Assembly (NCBI GenBank): GCA_025934545.1
Contig: JAICXV010000054.1
Location: 1 to 9,053 of the forward strand
DNA length: 9,053 nucleotides
DNA from: Verrucomicrobiia bacterium
Lineage (GTDB): Bacteria; Verrucomicrobiota; Verrucomicrobiia; Limisphaerales; Palsa-1400
Direction of reading: 5' to 3'
In this document: in pieces, positions 1 through 8,452 of the stretch
Layout of the letters: the number at the start of each line of letters is the position of its first letter
Position numbering within the stretch: position 1 is the stretch's first letter
The notes under the pieces: model-generated
Seen by the model: only the letters and a program-made list of their open reading frames with translations
Database searches by the model: none
Told to the model about the DNA's origin: nothing
Translations under genes and position numbers: made by a program

Positions 1-2
1 AA

Positions 3-140
3 TACATCGGTGCTCTGCTTAATTCGGGAAATAGTTGGTCGACGTTGTCGAACGGCACGGCGGACGGAAACGGCATCATCAATTTCACTGACACCCCTGG
101 AACCGGACCGAGGTTCTATCGTTCACAGGTTCTGCCGTAA
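3..140 (+). CDS. C-terminal end of a secreted/surface protein (5' end outside window)
   Basis: An open frame enters from the left edge and ends at the TAA at 138-140, giving the last 45 residues of a protein that starts outside the window. The fragment is rich in Gly, Asn, Thr and Ser. It contains a tryptophan followed about 11 residues later by T-A-D-G-N-G, then F-T-D and finally R-F-Y-R-S-Q-V-L-P. The W...TADGNG..FTD...RFYR ending is common on large secreted or surface proteins of Verrucomicrobiota (proteins with Ig-like, LamG or beta-propeller repeats), where it forms a small beta-rich terminal module. The function cannot be told from this piece. It converges on glgB with only 20 bases between the two stop codons, and no clear terminator hairpin lies between them. 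Confidence that this is real coding sequence is fair; the family assignment is by ending motif only. Confidence 0.6.
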   Translation, partial: YIGALLNSGNSWSTLSNGTADGNGIINFTDTPGTGPRFYRSQVLP

Positions 141-160
141 AAAACTTAATTCGCGTTGGA

Positions 161-2362
<2,202 letters not shown>

Positions 2363-2435
2363 TCAGCGGCAACGTAGCACGGAATCCGCTAAACGCAGAA
2401 AGAAAATCTTGTCGATATATTTAGGACACTCTCGT

Positions 2436-2464
2436 AGGAATTTTTCCTGATACAAGTTTCAGGA
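2436..2464. repeat. Overlapping inverted repeats upstream of small ORF
   Basis: Two dyads share bases here and cannot form at the same time. AGGAA-TTT-TTCCT (2436-2448) is a 5-bp stem with a 3-base loop. TCCTGA-N8-TCAGGA (2445-2464) is a 6-bp dyad. The second ends 34 bases before the GTG of the small + strand frame, where an operator or activator site would be expected. A related dyad, CCTGAA-N8-TTCAGG, lies at 2534-2553. This could be a regulator-binding site or an RNA hairpin; short dyads also arise by chance. Confidence 0.3.
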
Positions 2465-2485
2465 CGACGCGCTCGATTCGATCTG

Positions 2486-2491
2486 TAAAAT
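2486..2491 (+). promoter_or_regulatory. Possible -10 box for a leaderless small gene
   Basis: TAAAAT matches the TATAAT consensus at five of six bases and ends seven bases before the GTG at 2499. Transcription would therefore start at or very near the start codon, giving a leaderless message. This would fit the lack of any Shine-Dalgarno. No -35 match is found 17 bases upstream (GACGAC there), so an activator would be needed, perhaps at the dyad 2445-2464. Weak evidence on its own. Confidence 0.25.
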
Positions 2492-2498
2492 AAGATTC

Positions 2499-2681
2499 GT
2501 GGACGCAGATGAAGGCATAAAGAATCTGGCTTCCCTGAAACAATCGATTCAGGAGTCGGAGACTTGTCTGCGCCAACTGAAGCAAACCATTGAAGTAGTC
2601 GATGCTCGTTTAAGGCCACCTGCGGATGACAACTCCAAAACGCGAGCCGACGCAAATCAACGCTTAACGTTTGCTATTTAA
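2499..2681 (+). CDS. Putative 60-residue coiled-coil small protein
   Basis: This GTG-started frame encodes 60 residues and fills most of the gap between glgB and the response regulator gene. I do not recognise a family. Residues 7-38 form a clear amphipathic helix: core positions L10, L13, I17, S20, L24, L27, I31, V34 and L38 follow the 3-4-3-4 heptad spacing without a slip, and all but S20 are aliphatic. The surrounding positions are Gln, Lys, Glu, Ser and Arg, as in a soluble coiled coil. A Pro-Pro pair (40-41) ends the helix, and a polar tail follows. There is one Cys (C23), and no signal peptide or membrane segment. It has no Shine-Dalgarno; a TAAAAT box seven bases upstream could give a leaderless message. 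Its last 8 bases overlap the 3' end of the response regulator gene, tail to tail. It could still be a chance frame, but the regular heptads argue against that. Confidence 0.42.
   Translation: MDADEGIKNLASLKQSIQESETCLRQLKQTIEVVDARLRPPADDNSKTRADANQRLTFAI
2534..2553. repeat. CCTGAA-N8-TTCAGG dyad
   Basis: A perfect 6-bp inverted repeat separated by 8 bases lies inside the small + strand frame. It shares CCTGA/TCAGG half-sites with the dyad at 2445-2464, 89 bases away centre to centre. The inner spacing of the shared half-sites differs (8 versus 10 bases), which weakens the case for one protein binding both. Confidence 0.2.
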
Positions 2682-3126
2682 AGGCAGCCGCCGGCGGTGG
2701 CTGATTGATGGCCAGCCAATAATAACCAAGCTGGCCCATAATCTCCTGAAAATCGGTAAAATTGATCGGCTTTTGAATATAGCTGTTCACGCCAAACTTG
2801 TAGCTCTCCACCATATCCCGCTGTTGATTGGACGACGTCATGACCACGACCGGCACAGCGCGCGTCCGCGGATCTTCCTTAAGTTGCCGCAATACTTCGA
2901 GGCCGTCGACTTTCGGTAATTTGAGATCGAGCAAGACTACTTTCGGCGGTGCATCGAAACCGCGGCCGTCAAATTTGCCCCGGCAAAAAAGAAACTCCAG
3001 TGCCTCTTCCCCGTCGCGGGCCACGTGCACCTTGTTGGCCAGCTTATGTTTCTGCAATGCCAGCAGGGTCAATTCCAGGTCGGTCGGGTTATCTTCGACC
3101 AACAGAATCTCAATGGGGGTGTTCAT
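2674..3126 (-). CDS. Single-domain response regulator (Rcp1-like receiver)
   Basis: A 150-residue protein made of one CheY-like receiver domain with no output domain. All key residues are visible: the acidic pair Glu11/Asp12 (LLVEDN), the phosphate-accepting Asp67 (LLDLKLPKVDG), Thr97 (VVMTSS) and Lys119 (YIQKP). The extended loop before the Asp (around CRGKFDGRGFDAPP) and the G-Y-Y-W-L ending at 134-138 are typical of the Rcp1-type family, whose members partner with phytochrome-like or hybrid histidine kinases. The Pro/Ala-rich tail is usual for the group. Its ATG abuts the TAA of the kinase gene (TAA-ATG, no gap), so it is very likely the kinase's direct phosphorylation target. The output must be by protein contact or by onward phosphotransfer to something not encoded here. 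Gene order and coupling make the partnership strong; the downstream target is unknown. Confidence 0.93.
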   Translation of the reverse strand: MNTPIEILLVEDNPTDLELTLLALQKHKLANKVHVARDGEEALEFLFCRGKFDGRGFDAPPKVVLLDLKLPKVDGLEVLRQLKEDPRTRAVPVVVMTSSNQQRDMVESYKFGVNSYIQKPINFTDFQEIMGQLGYYWLAINQPPPAAAFK

Positions 3127-4605
3127 TTATTTCTTTACGCTATTCGGATTGAGTCCTTTAAAACTAAACCAGAAGGTTGTGCCTTTGTCGAGTTCGGATG
3201 CCGCCCAGACGGTCCCGTCGTGCAGGTCCATGATTCGTTTCACAATGGCCAGACCGACTCCCGTGCCTTCAAAATCTTCGGCCCGATGCAGGCGCTGAAA
3301 AACGCCGAAAAGTTTCGCGGAATATCTGCTGTCGAATCCAACGCCATTGTCTTTGACGAAAACCGCTGGTTTGCCGTCAACGTCTTCAATGCCAATATGA
3401 ATGAGCGCTTTTTCGCGGCGCCGCGTATACTTCACCGCATTGGCGATCAAATTGGTAAAGACCTGTTTCATCAGCCCGGAATCACAGGTGACCGTCGGCA
3501 ACTTATCGATCGTCCATTCGATGTTTCTGTTCTCCGTTTCGGGTTTCATTTCGGAGAGAACTTCGTCGACCAATTGATTGAGCTGGACGGGCTGTTGAAC
3601 GACTTCGGCGCGTCCGACGCGGGAAAGATTAAGCAGATCATCGATCAACCGGCCCATGTTCGTTACACCGGCGCGAATGCGTTCGACGTACTTGTGCAAT
3701 TGCTGGGAACTGGACGACGCGGTTTCCTCCGCGGCCAATTGCGCGAAAGCATCGACGTGCCGCAAGGGCGCGCGCAAATCGTGGGAAACGGAATACGTGA
3801 ATGCCTCCAATTCCTTATTGGTCGACTCCAGTTCCTCGGTCCGTTGCAAAACCCGCTCCTCGAGTTCGCGGTTGAGGTCCTGTAACTCGCGCTGACTTTT
3901 TCTGAGAGCCTCCTCGCGCTCCTGAATCTGGTTCAACATGTGGTTGAACGCCTGCGTTAATTGTCCGATCTCATCGCGACCGGTCCCTTGTGCGCGCACA
4001 CCATAATCGCGTTTTTCGGACACCACGCGAGCGGTATCGGCAAGTTGCAAAATCGGTTTCGAAATCTGTTTCTGCAACCATTGCGAAAGAATAAAAATAA
4101 TCGTGACCGCCGCAGCCATAATCGCGATGACGATGATGACGTAGAGACGAAACCGCACGTAAAGGGGCGACAAGTCGGTTTGCACAAACAGGGTGCCCAC
4201 CCAACGCTCATTTTCACGGACGGGATAGAACATCTCGATGACACCGTAGCCGAATATCGGCGACTGCGACTGTCGAACCGCCGGGAAATCTTTTTCCGCG
4301 ACGCTTTGCGGATAATGGGCAATGATTTTATTGTCGCGACTGTAAAGCGCCGCCTTAATAACCGTCGGCTCAGCCTGAAGTTTGGAAAGGATATCTTCGG
4401 CGGCTTTCGAATCATCAAAATTCAAGGCGCCTCCGGCATTTGCCGCCGTGATTTCGGCGAGGATTTGGAGGTTCAGAACGAGATTGCGGCGCGCGCTCGT
4501 CACGCCATAAACCATGAAGGAAACAGAGGTCAGCACGAGCACGCTCAGCCCCGTCAGCATCATTGCGAGCGTTAACTTTCTCTTGATTGGAACATTCCTC
4601 AGCAT
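3127..4605 (-). CDS. CHASE8-HAMP sensor histidine kinase
   Basis: A 492-residue inner-membrane kinase. Order: short basic N-terminus; membrane helix 1 (about 11-35); periplasmic sensor (about 39-150) with AEITAANAGGALNFDD, AAEDILSKL and VIKAALYSRD motifs typical of CHASE8; membrane helix 2 (about 155-177); HAMP (about 178-225, SKPI then DEIGQL); coiled coil (about 226-265); HisKA with phospho-acceptor His275 in YSVSHDLRAPLRH; HATPase_c with N-box Asn389 (LIANAVKYT), G1 Asp419 (DNGVGFD) and G2 (GTGVGLAIV, 447-454). All catalytic boxes are intact. The frame is open up to an ATG at 4860, but the extra 85 residues lie out of frame over the YfiR-like gene and are polar with no domain. The ATG at 4605 places the basic stretch just before helix 1 and forms a TAATG junction with the YfiR-like stop, so I chose it. 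It probably autophosphorylates and passes phosphate to the adjacent receiver protein. CHASE8 is also the sensor of YfiN, the partner of YfiR. Confidence 0.94.
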   Translation of the reverse strand: MLRNVPIKRKLTLAMMLTGLSVLVLTSVSFMVYGVTSARRNLVLNLQILAEITAANAGGALNFDDSKAAEDILSKLQAEPTVIKAALYSRDNKIIAHYPQSVAEKDFPAVRQSQSPIFGYGVIEMFYPVRENERWVGTLFVQTDLSPLYVRFRLYVIIVIAIMAAAVTIIFILSQWLQKQISKPILQLADTARVVSEKRDYGVRAQGTGRDEIGQLTQAFNHMLNQIQEREEALRKSQRELQDLNRELEERVLQRTEELESTNKELEAFTYSVSHDLRAPLRHVDAFAQLAAEETASSSSQQLHKYVERIRAGVTNMGRLIDDLLNLSRVGRAEVVQQPVQLNQLVDEVLSEMKPETENRNIEWTIDKLPTVTCDSGLMKQVFTNLIANAVKYTRRREKALIHIGIEDVDGKPAVFVKDNGVGFDSRYSAKLFGVFQRLHRAEDFEGTGVGLAIVKRIMDLHDGTVWAASELDKGTTFWFSFKGLNPNSVKK

Positions 4606-5186
4606 TACGGCCGCTTGTTCGAAAATACGTTCTGCGCTAGTTGCATCAGTTTGGAACTGATCGTTATCTCTGCTTGTTTGGCGGCGTCGAGATTGATTTG
4701 GAAACGGATTTTGTTGTTCTGGTTGACCAATCCGATCATTCCCCCGCTCCGGGCAAAGTCCGGCAACTCGCTCACGGTCAAAATACTCCGATGTCGAAGC
4801 TTGTCCAAAATCCCCGGCAACCTTCCCGATTCGGATGCGCCGATAAAGAGGACCTGACATTTTCCGACTCGGCTCAAGCTGCTCAAACGGCGAATTTCAA
4901 TGGGCCGGCCTTTGACCTTTTCCCCCTCGACCAAATCATCCAGGGCACGGCCAAATGGATCGGTGCCCAAAATACAAATCACGAACGGACCGTCCGCGCT
5001 TTCAAAGGACTGCGACGGCCATTCAACGTAGGGCAGAAACTTGTAGAGATACGCAGCCTCGAGTTGGGCTCGCGACGGAGCCTGCGCTTGGACCGGAAAA
5101 ACGCACGCAAAAATAAAAAGCCAAAACAAATACAATCGGCCGCTTGGCCTGTATTGTCGCAACCGGTTTATTTGTTGGCTGTTCAT
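4605..5186 (-). CDS. YfiR-family (DUF4154) periplasmic protein
   Basis: A 193-residue exported protein. It has an Arg-rich n-region, a hydrophobic core (about 18-31) and an A-Q-A site near residue 36, so it should be periplasmic. The mature part follows the YfiR/DUF4154 pattern: AAYLYKFLPYVEWP (44-57), FVICILGTDPFG (68-79), GRPIEIRRL (93-101), CQVLFIGASE (110-119), ILTVSELPDFA (135-145), GGMIGL (148-153), and IRFQINLDAA...ISSKLMQLA near the end. The mature protein has only two cysteines, Cys71 and Cys110, which could form a disulfide. In Pseudomonas, YfiR binds the periplasmic face of the CHASE8 protein YfiN and keeps it inactive; here the CHASE8 protein is the kinase translated next, so YfiR-like control of that kinase is the natural inference. 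Its ATG overlaps the receptor gene's stop by one base (TGATG), and its stop overlaps the kinase start by one base (TAATG). No Shine-Dalgarno is seen. Confidence 0.9.
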   Translation of the reverse strand: MNSQQINRLRQYRPSGRLYLFWLFIFACVFPVQAQAPSRAQLEAAYLYKFLPYVEWPSQSFESADGPFVICILGTDPFGRALDDLVEGEKVKGRPIEIRRLSSLSRVGKCQVLFIGASESGRLPGILDKLRHRSILTVSELPDFARSGGMIGLVNQNNKIRFQINLDAAKQAEITISSKLMQLAQNVFSNKRP

Positions 5187-7093
5187 CAGTAGCGATACGC
5201 CAGCATGGCGTAGTAACTCCTCGGAATATCCACCGCCGTCAGACCGGAACCGAACTCACCATGCGGCCCGGTGAGGTTCTGCGCAACCAATGAGAGTTCA
5301 AAATGTTTTTGGAATTCCCATCCGAGCCGGACATCCGCAGTCAAATAAGCGGGAACTCGCGGATCCGTCAAGCGATCAACATATCGGGCGACGCAGTCGA
5401 ACTGAAAATTGAGAGGTAAATCTAAAACTGATTGGATTAACACCTGATGTTCAGGATCATCGCCTTCGCGAACGCTGGCCACAACTCCGGGGGTGCCGTC
5501 ACTGATCAAATGTTTGTAGAGGTAAGTGTATCCACCGCGCAGCCGCCATCGATCGATTGGCCGGTAATCGGCGGAGAATTCCACACCGGCGGTTTCCCCT
5601 TTAAAGTTGTTGCCCAAAATCAATGTGCCATCAGGCTTCGCGTCGAGACTGCGTAACTGATCATAAATATTGTAATAGGTAGAAACGGAAAGCGTCGTAT
5701 CCGTCCTGGGCGCCAATCGATAGCCCAGTTCAAACGCATAACATTTTTCCGAATCAAAATTGGGATTGTTCACTAACGTTACAGCCGGCGTGCGGGCAGC
5801 CAGGTCTGAGTCGATGCGGCTGGGCGATCGGACTGCTCTCGAAACCGCGCCCCAGACTGTTTGCTTTGTATCAGGCGTCCAGGCGAGTCGACCGCTCGGT
5901 TGATATTCCCATCCCGAAAAATCGTTGTGCTCCAGTTTGCTGCCCAGGGTCAATTTCAGCTTCTCGGGAACGATTGTGATCTCGTCCTGTAAAAAACCGC
6001 TGAACAACTGAAGATTGCGCGCCGGCGGGATGAATAACAGTCCCGGCGTCGAGGCGGTGTGATCGTCATAATCACGATAACCCAAACCCCACAGCAGATT
6101 GTTACGTTGACCAATTTCAAATCGATGCTGAAAGTCCAGGTCGTAAGTTTTCAGGTCTTCGGAAAAACTATTGGGAACGCGCCGCCATGTGCGATCGAAG
6201 TAAGCCTGGATCTGCCAATCGGATTCCGGTGAAATAACGTGCGACCAGCGGCCAATCATGTTTTGGCCGTTAATGCCTGTTTTTGGCGTATGACCTTCGA
6301 AACCACCGTAGGCATCGCCTTGCAACGTCATCGTGTCGCTGACGGAAGGATAATAGTCCATGCGAAAACCGCCTTGCGTCATATCCCACCGATCGGGAAC
6401 AGTGCCGCCCGCTGGCGTTTCGGTGCCATTGCGGTCCGACCGTTGCGCGTAGACGCGATAGAATAAATTACTCGAAAGTTGGCCACCGTACCGAACCGCG
6501 CCGTAATCCTGCAAAAACGTCCCGGCTGCGCCTGAAACATACAAACCCTGGGTATCGCGGGAGCTTTTTGTGACGACATTGATCACGCCGTTGACGGCAT
6601 TGGCTCCCCAGAGTGTTCCGCCCGGGCCGCTGACCACTTCGATCCGATCAATATCTTCGAGGAGCACTTGTTGGGCGTCCCAGAAAACACCAGCAAAAAG
6701 CGGAGTGTAAATATTTCGTCCGTCGATCATCACGAGGAGTTTATTCGCCGAGGTGTTGTTGAAACCGCGCGCGCTGATGGCCCAGTCATGGGAATTGACC
6801 TGTGCGACTTCGAGATTGGGCGCGAGCCGCAATGCTTCGGGAATACTGGTTGCGCCGGATCGCCGAATGTCATCCTGTGTGATGACCTGGATTGCCGCCG
6901 GCGCTTGCAAGTACGGTTCCGGCCGCTTGGAGACGCTCGTGATGTCCAAATTCATCAAAGCCTCGAGGCTCAAATGCTTCAGTGATGAAGGCGATACTTC
7001 GTTGGTAGAGGACAGGTCGTCCGCAGCCGCAACAGAAGTCGCGACCGCGAGCGTAACGGCCAGGCCGATGCGCCAGATAGGTTTTATATGCAT
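5186..7093 (-). CDS. TonB-dependent outer-membrane receptor
   Basis: A 635-residue receptor from the ATG at 7093. The signal peptide is MHIKPIWRIG followed by an Ala/Val/Leu core, cleaved near AAA-DD (about 24). Next comes a short lead (SLEALMNLDITSVSKRP) that may hold the TonB box, the plug domain (about 60-175) with ITQDDIRRSG, LRLAPNLEVAQ, ISARGFN, KLLVMIDGR, DIDRIEVVSGPGG and LWGANAVNGVINVVT, and then a beta barrel to the terminal aromatic residue (MLAYRY). The plug resembles the Cir/BtuB-type group often found beside YfiR-family genes. An in-frame ATG at 7138 would add 15 polar residues before the signal peptide; I prefer 7093 because it starts the signal peptide directly and because a promoter-like -10 overlaps the 7138 ATG. 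The ligand cannot be told from sequence: no siderophore, cobalamin or sugar genes are nearby. As first gene of the operon it may act as the receptor that informs the YfiR-kinase pair rather than, or as well as, a transporter. Confidence 0.93.
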   Translation of the reverse strand: MHIKPIWRIGLAVTLAVATSVAAADDLSSTNEVSPSSLKHLSLEALMNLDITSVSKRPEPYLQAPAAIQVITQDDIRRSGATSIPEALRLAPNLEVAQVNSHDWAISARGFNNTSANKLLVMIDGRNIYTPLFAGVFWDAQQVLLEDIDRIEVVSGPGGTLWGANAVNGVINVVTKSSRDTQGLYVSGAAGTFLQDYGAVRYGGQLSSNLFYRVYAQRSDRNGTETPAGGTVPDRWDMTQGGFRMDYYPSVSDTMTLQGDAYGGFEGHTPKTGINGQNMIGRWSHVISPESDWQIQAYFDRTWRRVPNSFSEDLKTYDLDFQHRFEIGQRNNLLWGLGYRDYDDHTASTPGLLFIPPARNLQLFSGFLQDEITIVPEKLKLTLGSKLEHNDFSGWEYQPSGRLAWTPDTKQTVWGAVSRAVRSPSRIDSDLAARTPAVTLVNNPNFDSEKCYAFELGYRLAPRTDTTLSVSTYYNIYDQLRSLDAKPDGTLILGNNFKGETAGVEFSADYRPIDRWRLRGGYTYLYKHLISDGTPGVVASVREGDDPEHQVLIQSVLDLPLNFQFDCVARYVDRLTDPRVPAYLTADVRLGWEFQKHFELSLVAQNLTGPHGEFGSGLTAVDIPRSYYAMLAYRY

Positions 7094-7136
7094 ACGAGTA
7101 CGTTTGGTTGCGTATTCGTTGTTTGGTACCAAGGTC

Positions 7137-7165
7137 ATTAGACTGTGTCATACATATGGTTGCAA
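7137..7165 (-). promoter_or_regulatory. Candidate sigma-70-type promoter of the receptor operon
   Basis: Read on the minus strand, TTGCAA (7165-7160) is followed after exactly 17 bases by TCTAAT (7142-7137). These match the -35 and -10 consensus at four and five of six bases. Transcription would begin near 7130, giving a leader of about 37 bases to the ATG at 7093 and leaving out the alternative ATG at 7138. It is the best-spaced promoter match I see in the divergent gap; the call is from consensus only. Confidence 0.4.
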
Positions 7166-7306
7166 GTCATAAGTCCGAGTCTATCAGTAACATGCCTAAC
7201 CAGGGATTTTTGCGTTGATAATGGCCCCCAAATCGCGCCAATTTCCATTTCCGTGTCAGTCTTCCCTTTTCAAGTGACGGGCCTCGTGCTTAGTTAAACG
7301 ATTGCT

Positions 7307-8416
7307 ATGACAGATACGCGTTATACGAAACTGGCCAATTTGCTCGTCGACTACTCCACCGAATTGAAAAAGGGCGAACACGTCATGCTCGACATGATCG
7401 ATACGCCTGACCAAATGGCCATCGAACTGATGCGCGCCGTCCGCCGTAGAGGCGCTATTCCCATTGTCGAATGCCGGCACAGTCGCGTGAGTCGCGAAAT
7501 TCTTCGCGGGACGAACGAAAAGCAAGCCGAGTTGCAGCGCGACATCGAAATGTTTTGGATGAAAAAAATGCAGGCCTACATCGCCATTCGCGGAGCGGAC
7601 AACGCATCGGAAACTTCCGATGTGCCGAGCGACCTGATGGGTCTGCATAGCAAATTCATGCGTCCGGTCCTCGACCAGCGCGTCAATAAAACCAAATGGT
7701 GCGTTCTTCGCTGGCCAACGCCGAGCATGGCCCAGGGCGCAAACATGAGCACGGAAGCATTTGAGAATTTTTATTTCGACGTCTGCACGATGAATTATCC
7801 GAAGATGGCCAAAGCGATGCTCCCGTTGCAAAAACGGTTCAATCGCACCGATAAAGTGCACATCACCAGTCCGGGCACCGACCTTCGTTTCAGCATCAAA
7901 GGTATCGGCGCCTTGCTCGCGGAGGGCAAACGCAACATTCCCGACGGCGAAGTTTTCTCATGCCCGGTGAAAGATTCCGTGCAGGGTCACATTCAATACA
8001 ATACGCCGACGATTTATGCCGGGACGAAATTTGAAAATGTCCGGCTCGAATTCCGCGATGGCAAAATCATCAAAGCGAGCGCGAACAATACCAAGCGCCT
8101 TAACGAAATTTTGGACACTGACGCCGGGGCGCGTTATATCGGTGAATTTTCGCTCGGGTTCAATCCGTACATCCTCAATCCGATGTGCGACATTTTGTTC
8201 GACGAAAAAATCGCCGGTTCACTCCACTTCACGCCTGGCCAGGCTTACGAGCAAGCTGATAACGGCAACCGTTCAGCGGTGCATTGGGACATGGTGCTTA
8301 TCCAACGCAAAGAATGGGGCGGCGGCGAAGTGTGGTTCGATGACCAACTCATCCGCAAAGATGGCAAGTTCGTGCCGAAAGATTTGCAGGCGTTGAATCC
8401 GGAGAATTTAAAATAG
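7307..8416 (+). CDS. M29-family metalloaminopeptidase (AmpS/PepS-like)
   Basis: A complete 369-residue leucyl-type aminopeptidase of family M29, within the 360-410 residues usual for the family. It should remove N-terminal residues from peptides in the cytoplasm using two metal ions; there is no signal peptide. The N-terminus ([23 protein letters not shown]) is the usual M29 opening and supports the ATG at 7307. The conserved C-terminal metal-site motifs are all present: GTDLRFSI (190-197), NIPDGEVF with Glu215, [11 protein letters not shown] with Glu280, [12 protein letters not shown] with His307 and Tyr314, and VHWDMV with His326 and Asp328. Family members act as dimers, an inference here. 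It is transcribed away from the receptor operon across a 213-base gap and has no clear Shine-Dalgarno. It faces the ligase-like gene tail to tail, so it is probably a single-gene unit. Substrate preference cannot be read from the sequence. Confidence 0.92.
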   Translation: MTDTRYTKLANLLVDYSTELKKGEHVMLDMIDTPDQMAIELMRAVRRRGAIPIVECRHSRVSREILRGTNEKQAELQRDIEMFWMKKMQAYIAIRGADNASETSDVPSDLMGLHSKFMRPVLDQRVNKTKWCVLRWPTPSMAQGANMSTEAFENFYFDVCTMNYPKMAKAMLPLQKRFNRTDKVHITSPGTDLRFSIKGIGALLAEGKRNIPDGEVFSCPVKDSVQGHIQYNTPTIYAGTKFENVRLEFRDGKIIKASANNTKRLNEILDTDAGARYIGEFSLGFNPYILNPMCDILFDEKIAGSLHFTPGQAYEQADNGNRSAVHWDMVLIQRKEWGGGEVWFDDQLIRKDGKFVPKDLQALNPENLK

Positions 8417-8425
8417 GTTCGTCGC

Positions 8426-8441
8426 TTCGGCCAAAGCCGAA
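8426..8441. terminator. Small hairpin between convergent genes
   Basis: TTCGGC (8426-8431), a CAAA loop, and GCCGAA (8436-8441) form a perfect 6-bp stem in the 36-base gap between two convergent stop codons. The place suits a two-way terminator, but neither strand has a T-run after the stem, so it is not a standard intrinsic terminator. It may only block or stabilise 3' ends. Confidence 0.3.
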
Positions 8442-8452
8442 ACTTGCGCACG

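Noticed and set aside
2389..2655. Minus-strand open frame (88 codons) in the gap between glgB and the response regulator.
   Set aside because: Cys/Arg/Trp-rich composition with no pattern. The opposite + strand frame has a regular heptad helix and is the better candidate.
2659..2671. AACG-CTTAA-CGTT short dyad just after the response regulator stop, as an operon terminator.
   Set aside because: The stem is only 4 bp, without a GC-rich core or a following T-run on the minus strand.
3025..3885. Long + strand open frame (286 codons) opposite the response regulator and kinase genes.
   Set aside because: It spans two genes with complete catalytic motifs on the other strand, and its product shows no recognisable fold, signal or motif.
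4606..4860. Extension of the kinase reading frame upstream to an ATG at 4860 (85 more residues).
   Set aside because: The stretch is polar, has no domain and lies out of frame over the well-conserved YfiR-like gene. The ATG at 4605 gives a normal N-terminus and a TAATG junction.
7267..7296. TTTTCA-18-TAGTTA as a promoter for the aminopeptidase gene.
   Set aside because: The -10 match is poor and the spacing is off; it cannot be told from chance.
7256..7861. Minus-strand open frame (201 codons) opposite the aminopeptidase gene.
   Set aside because: The aminopeptidase frame on the + strand has all family motifs; the antisense product is His/Phe-rich with no domain, as expected of a shadow frame.
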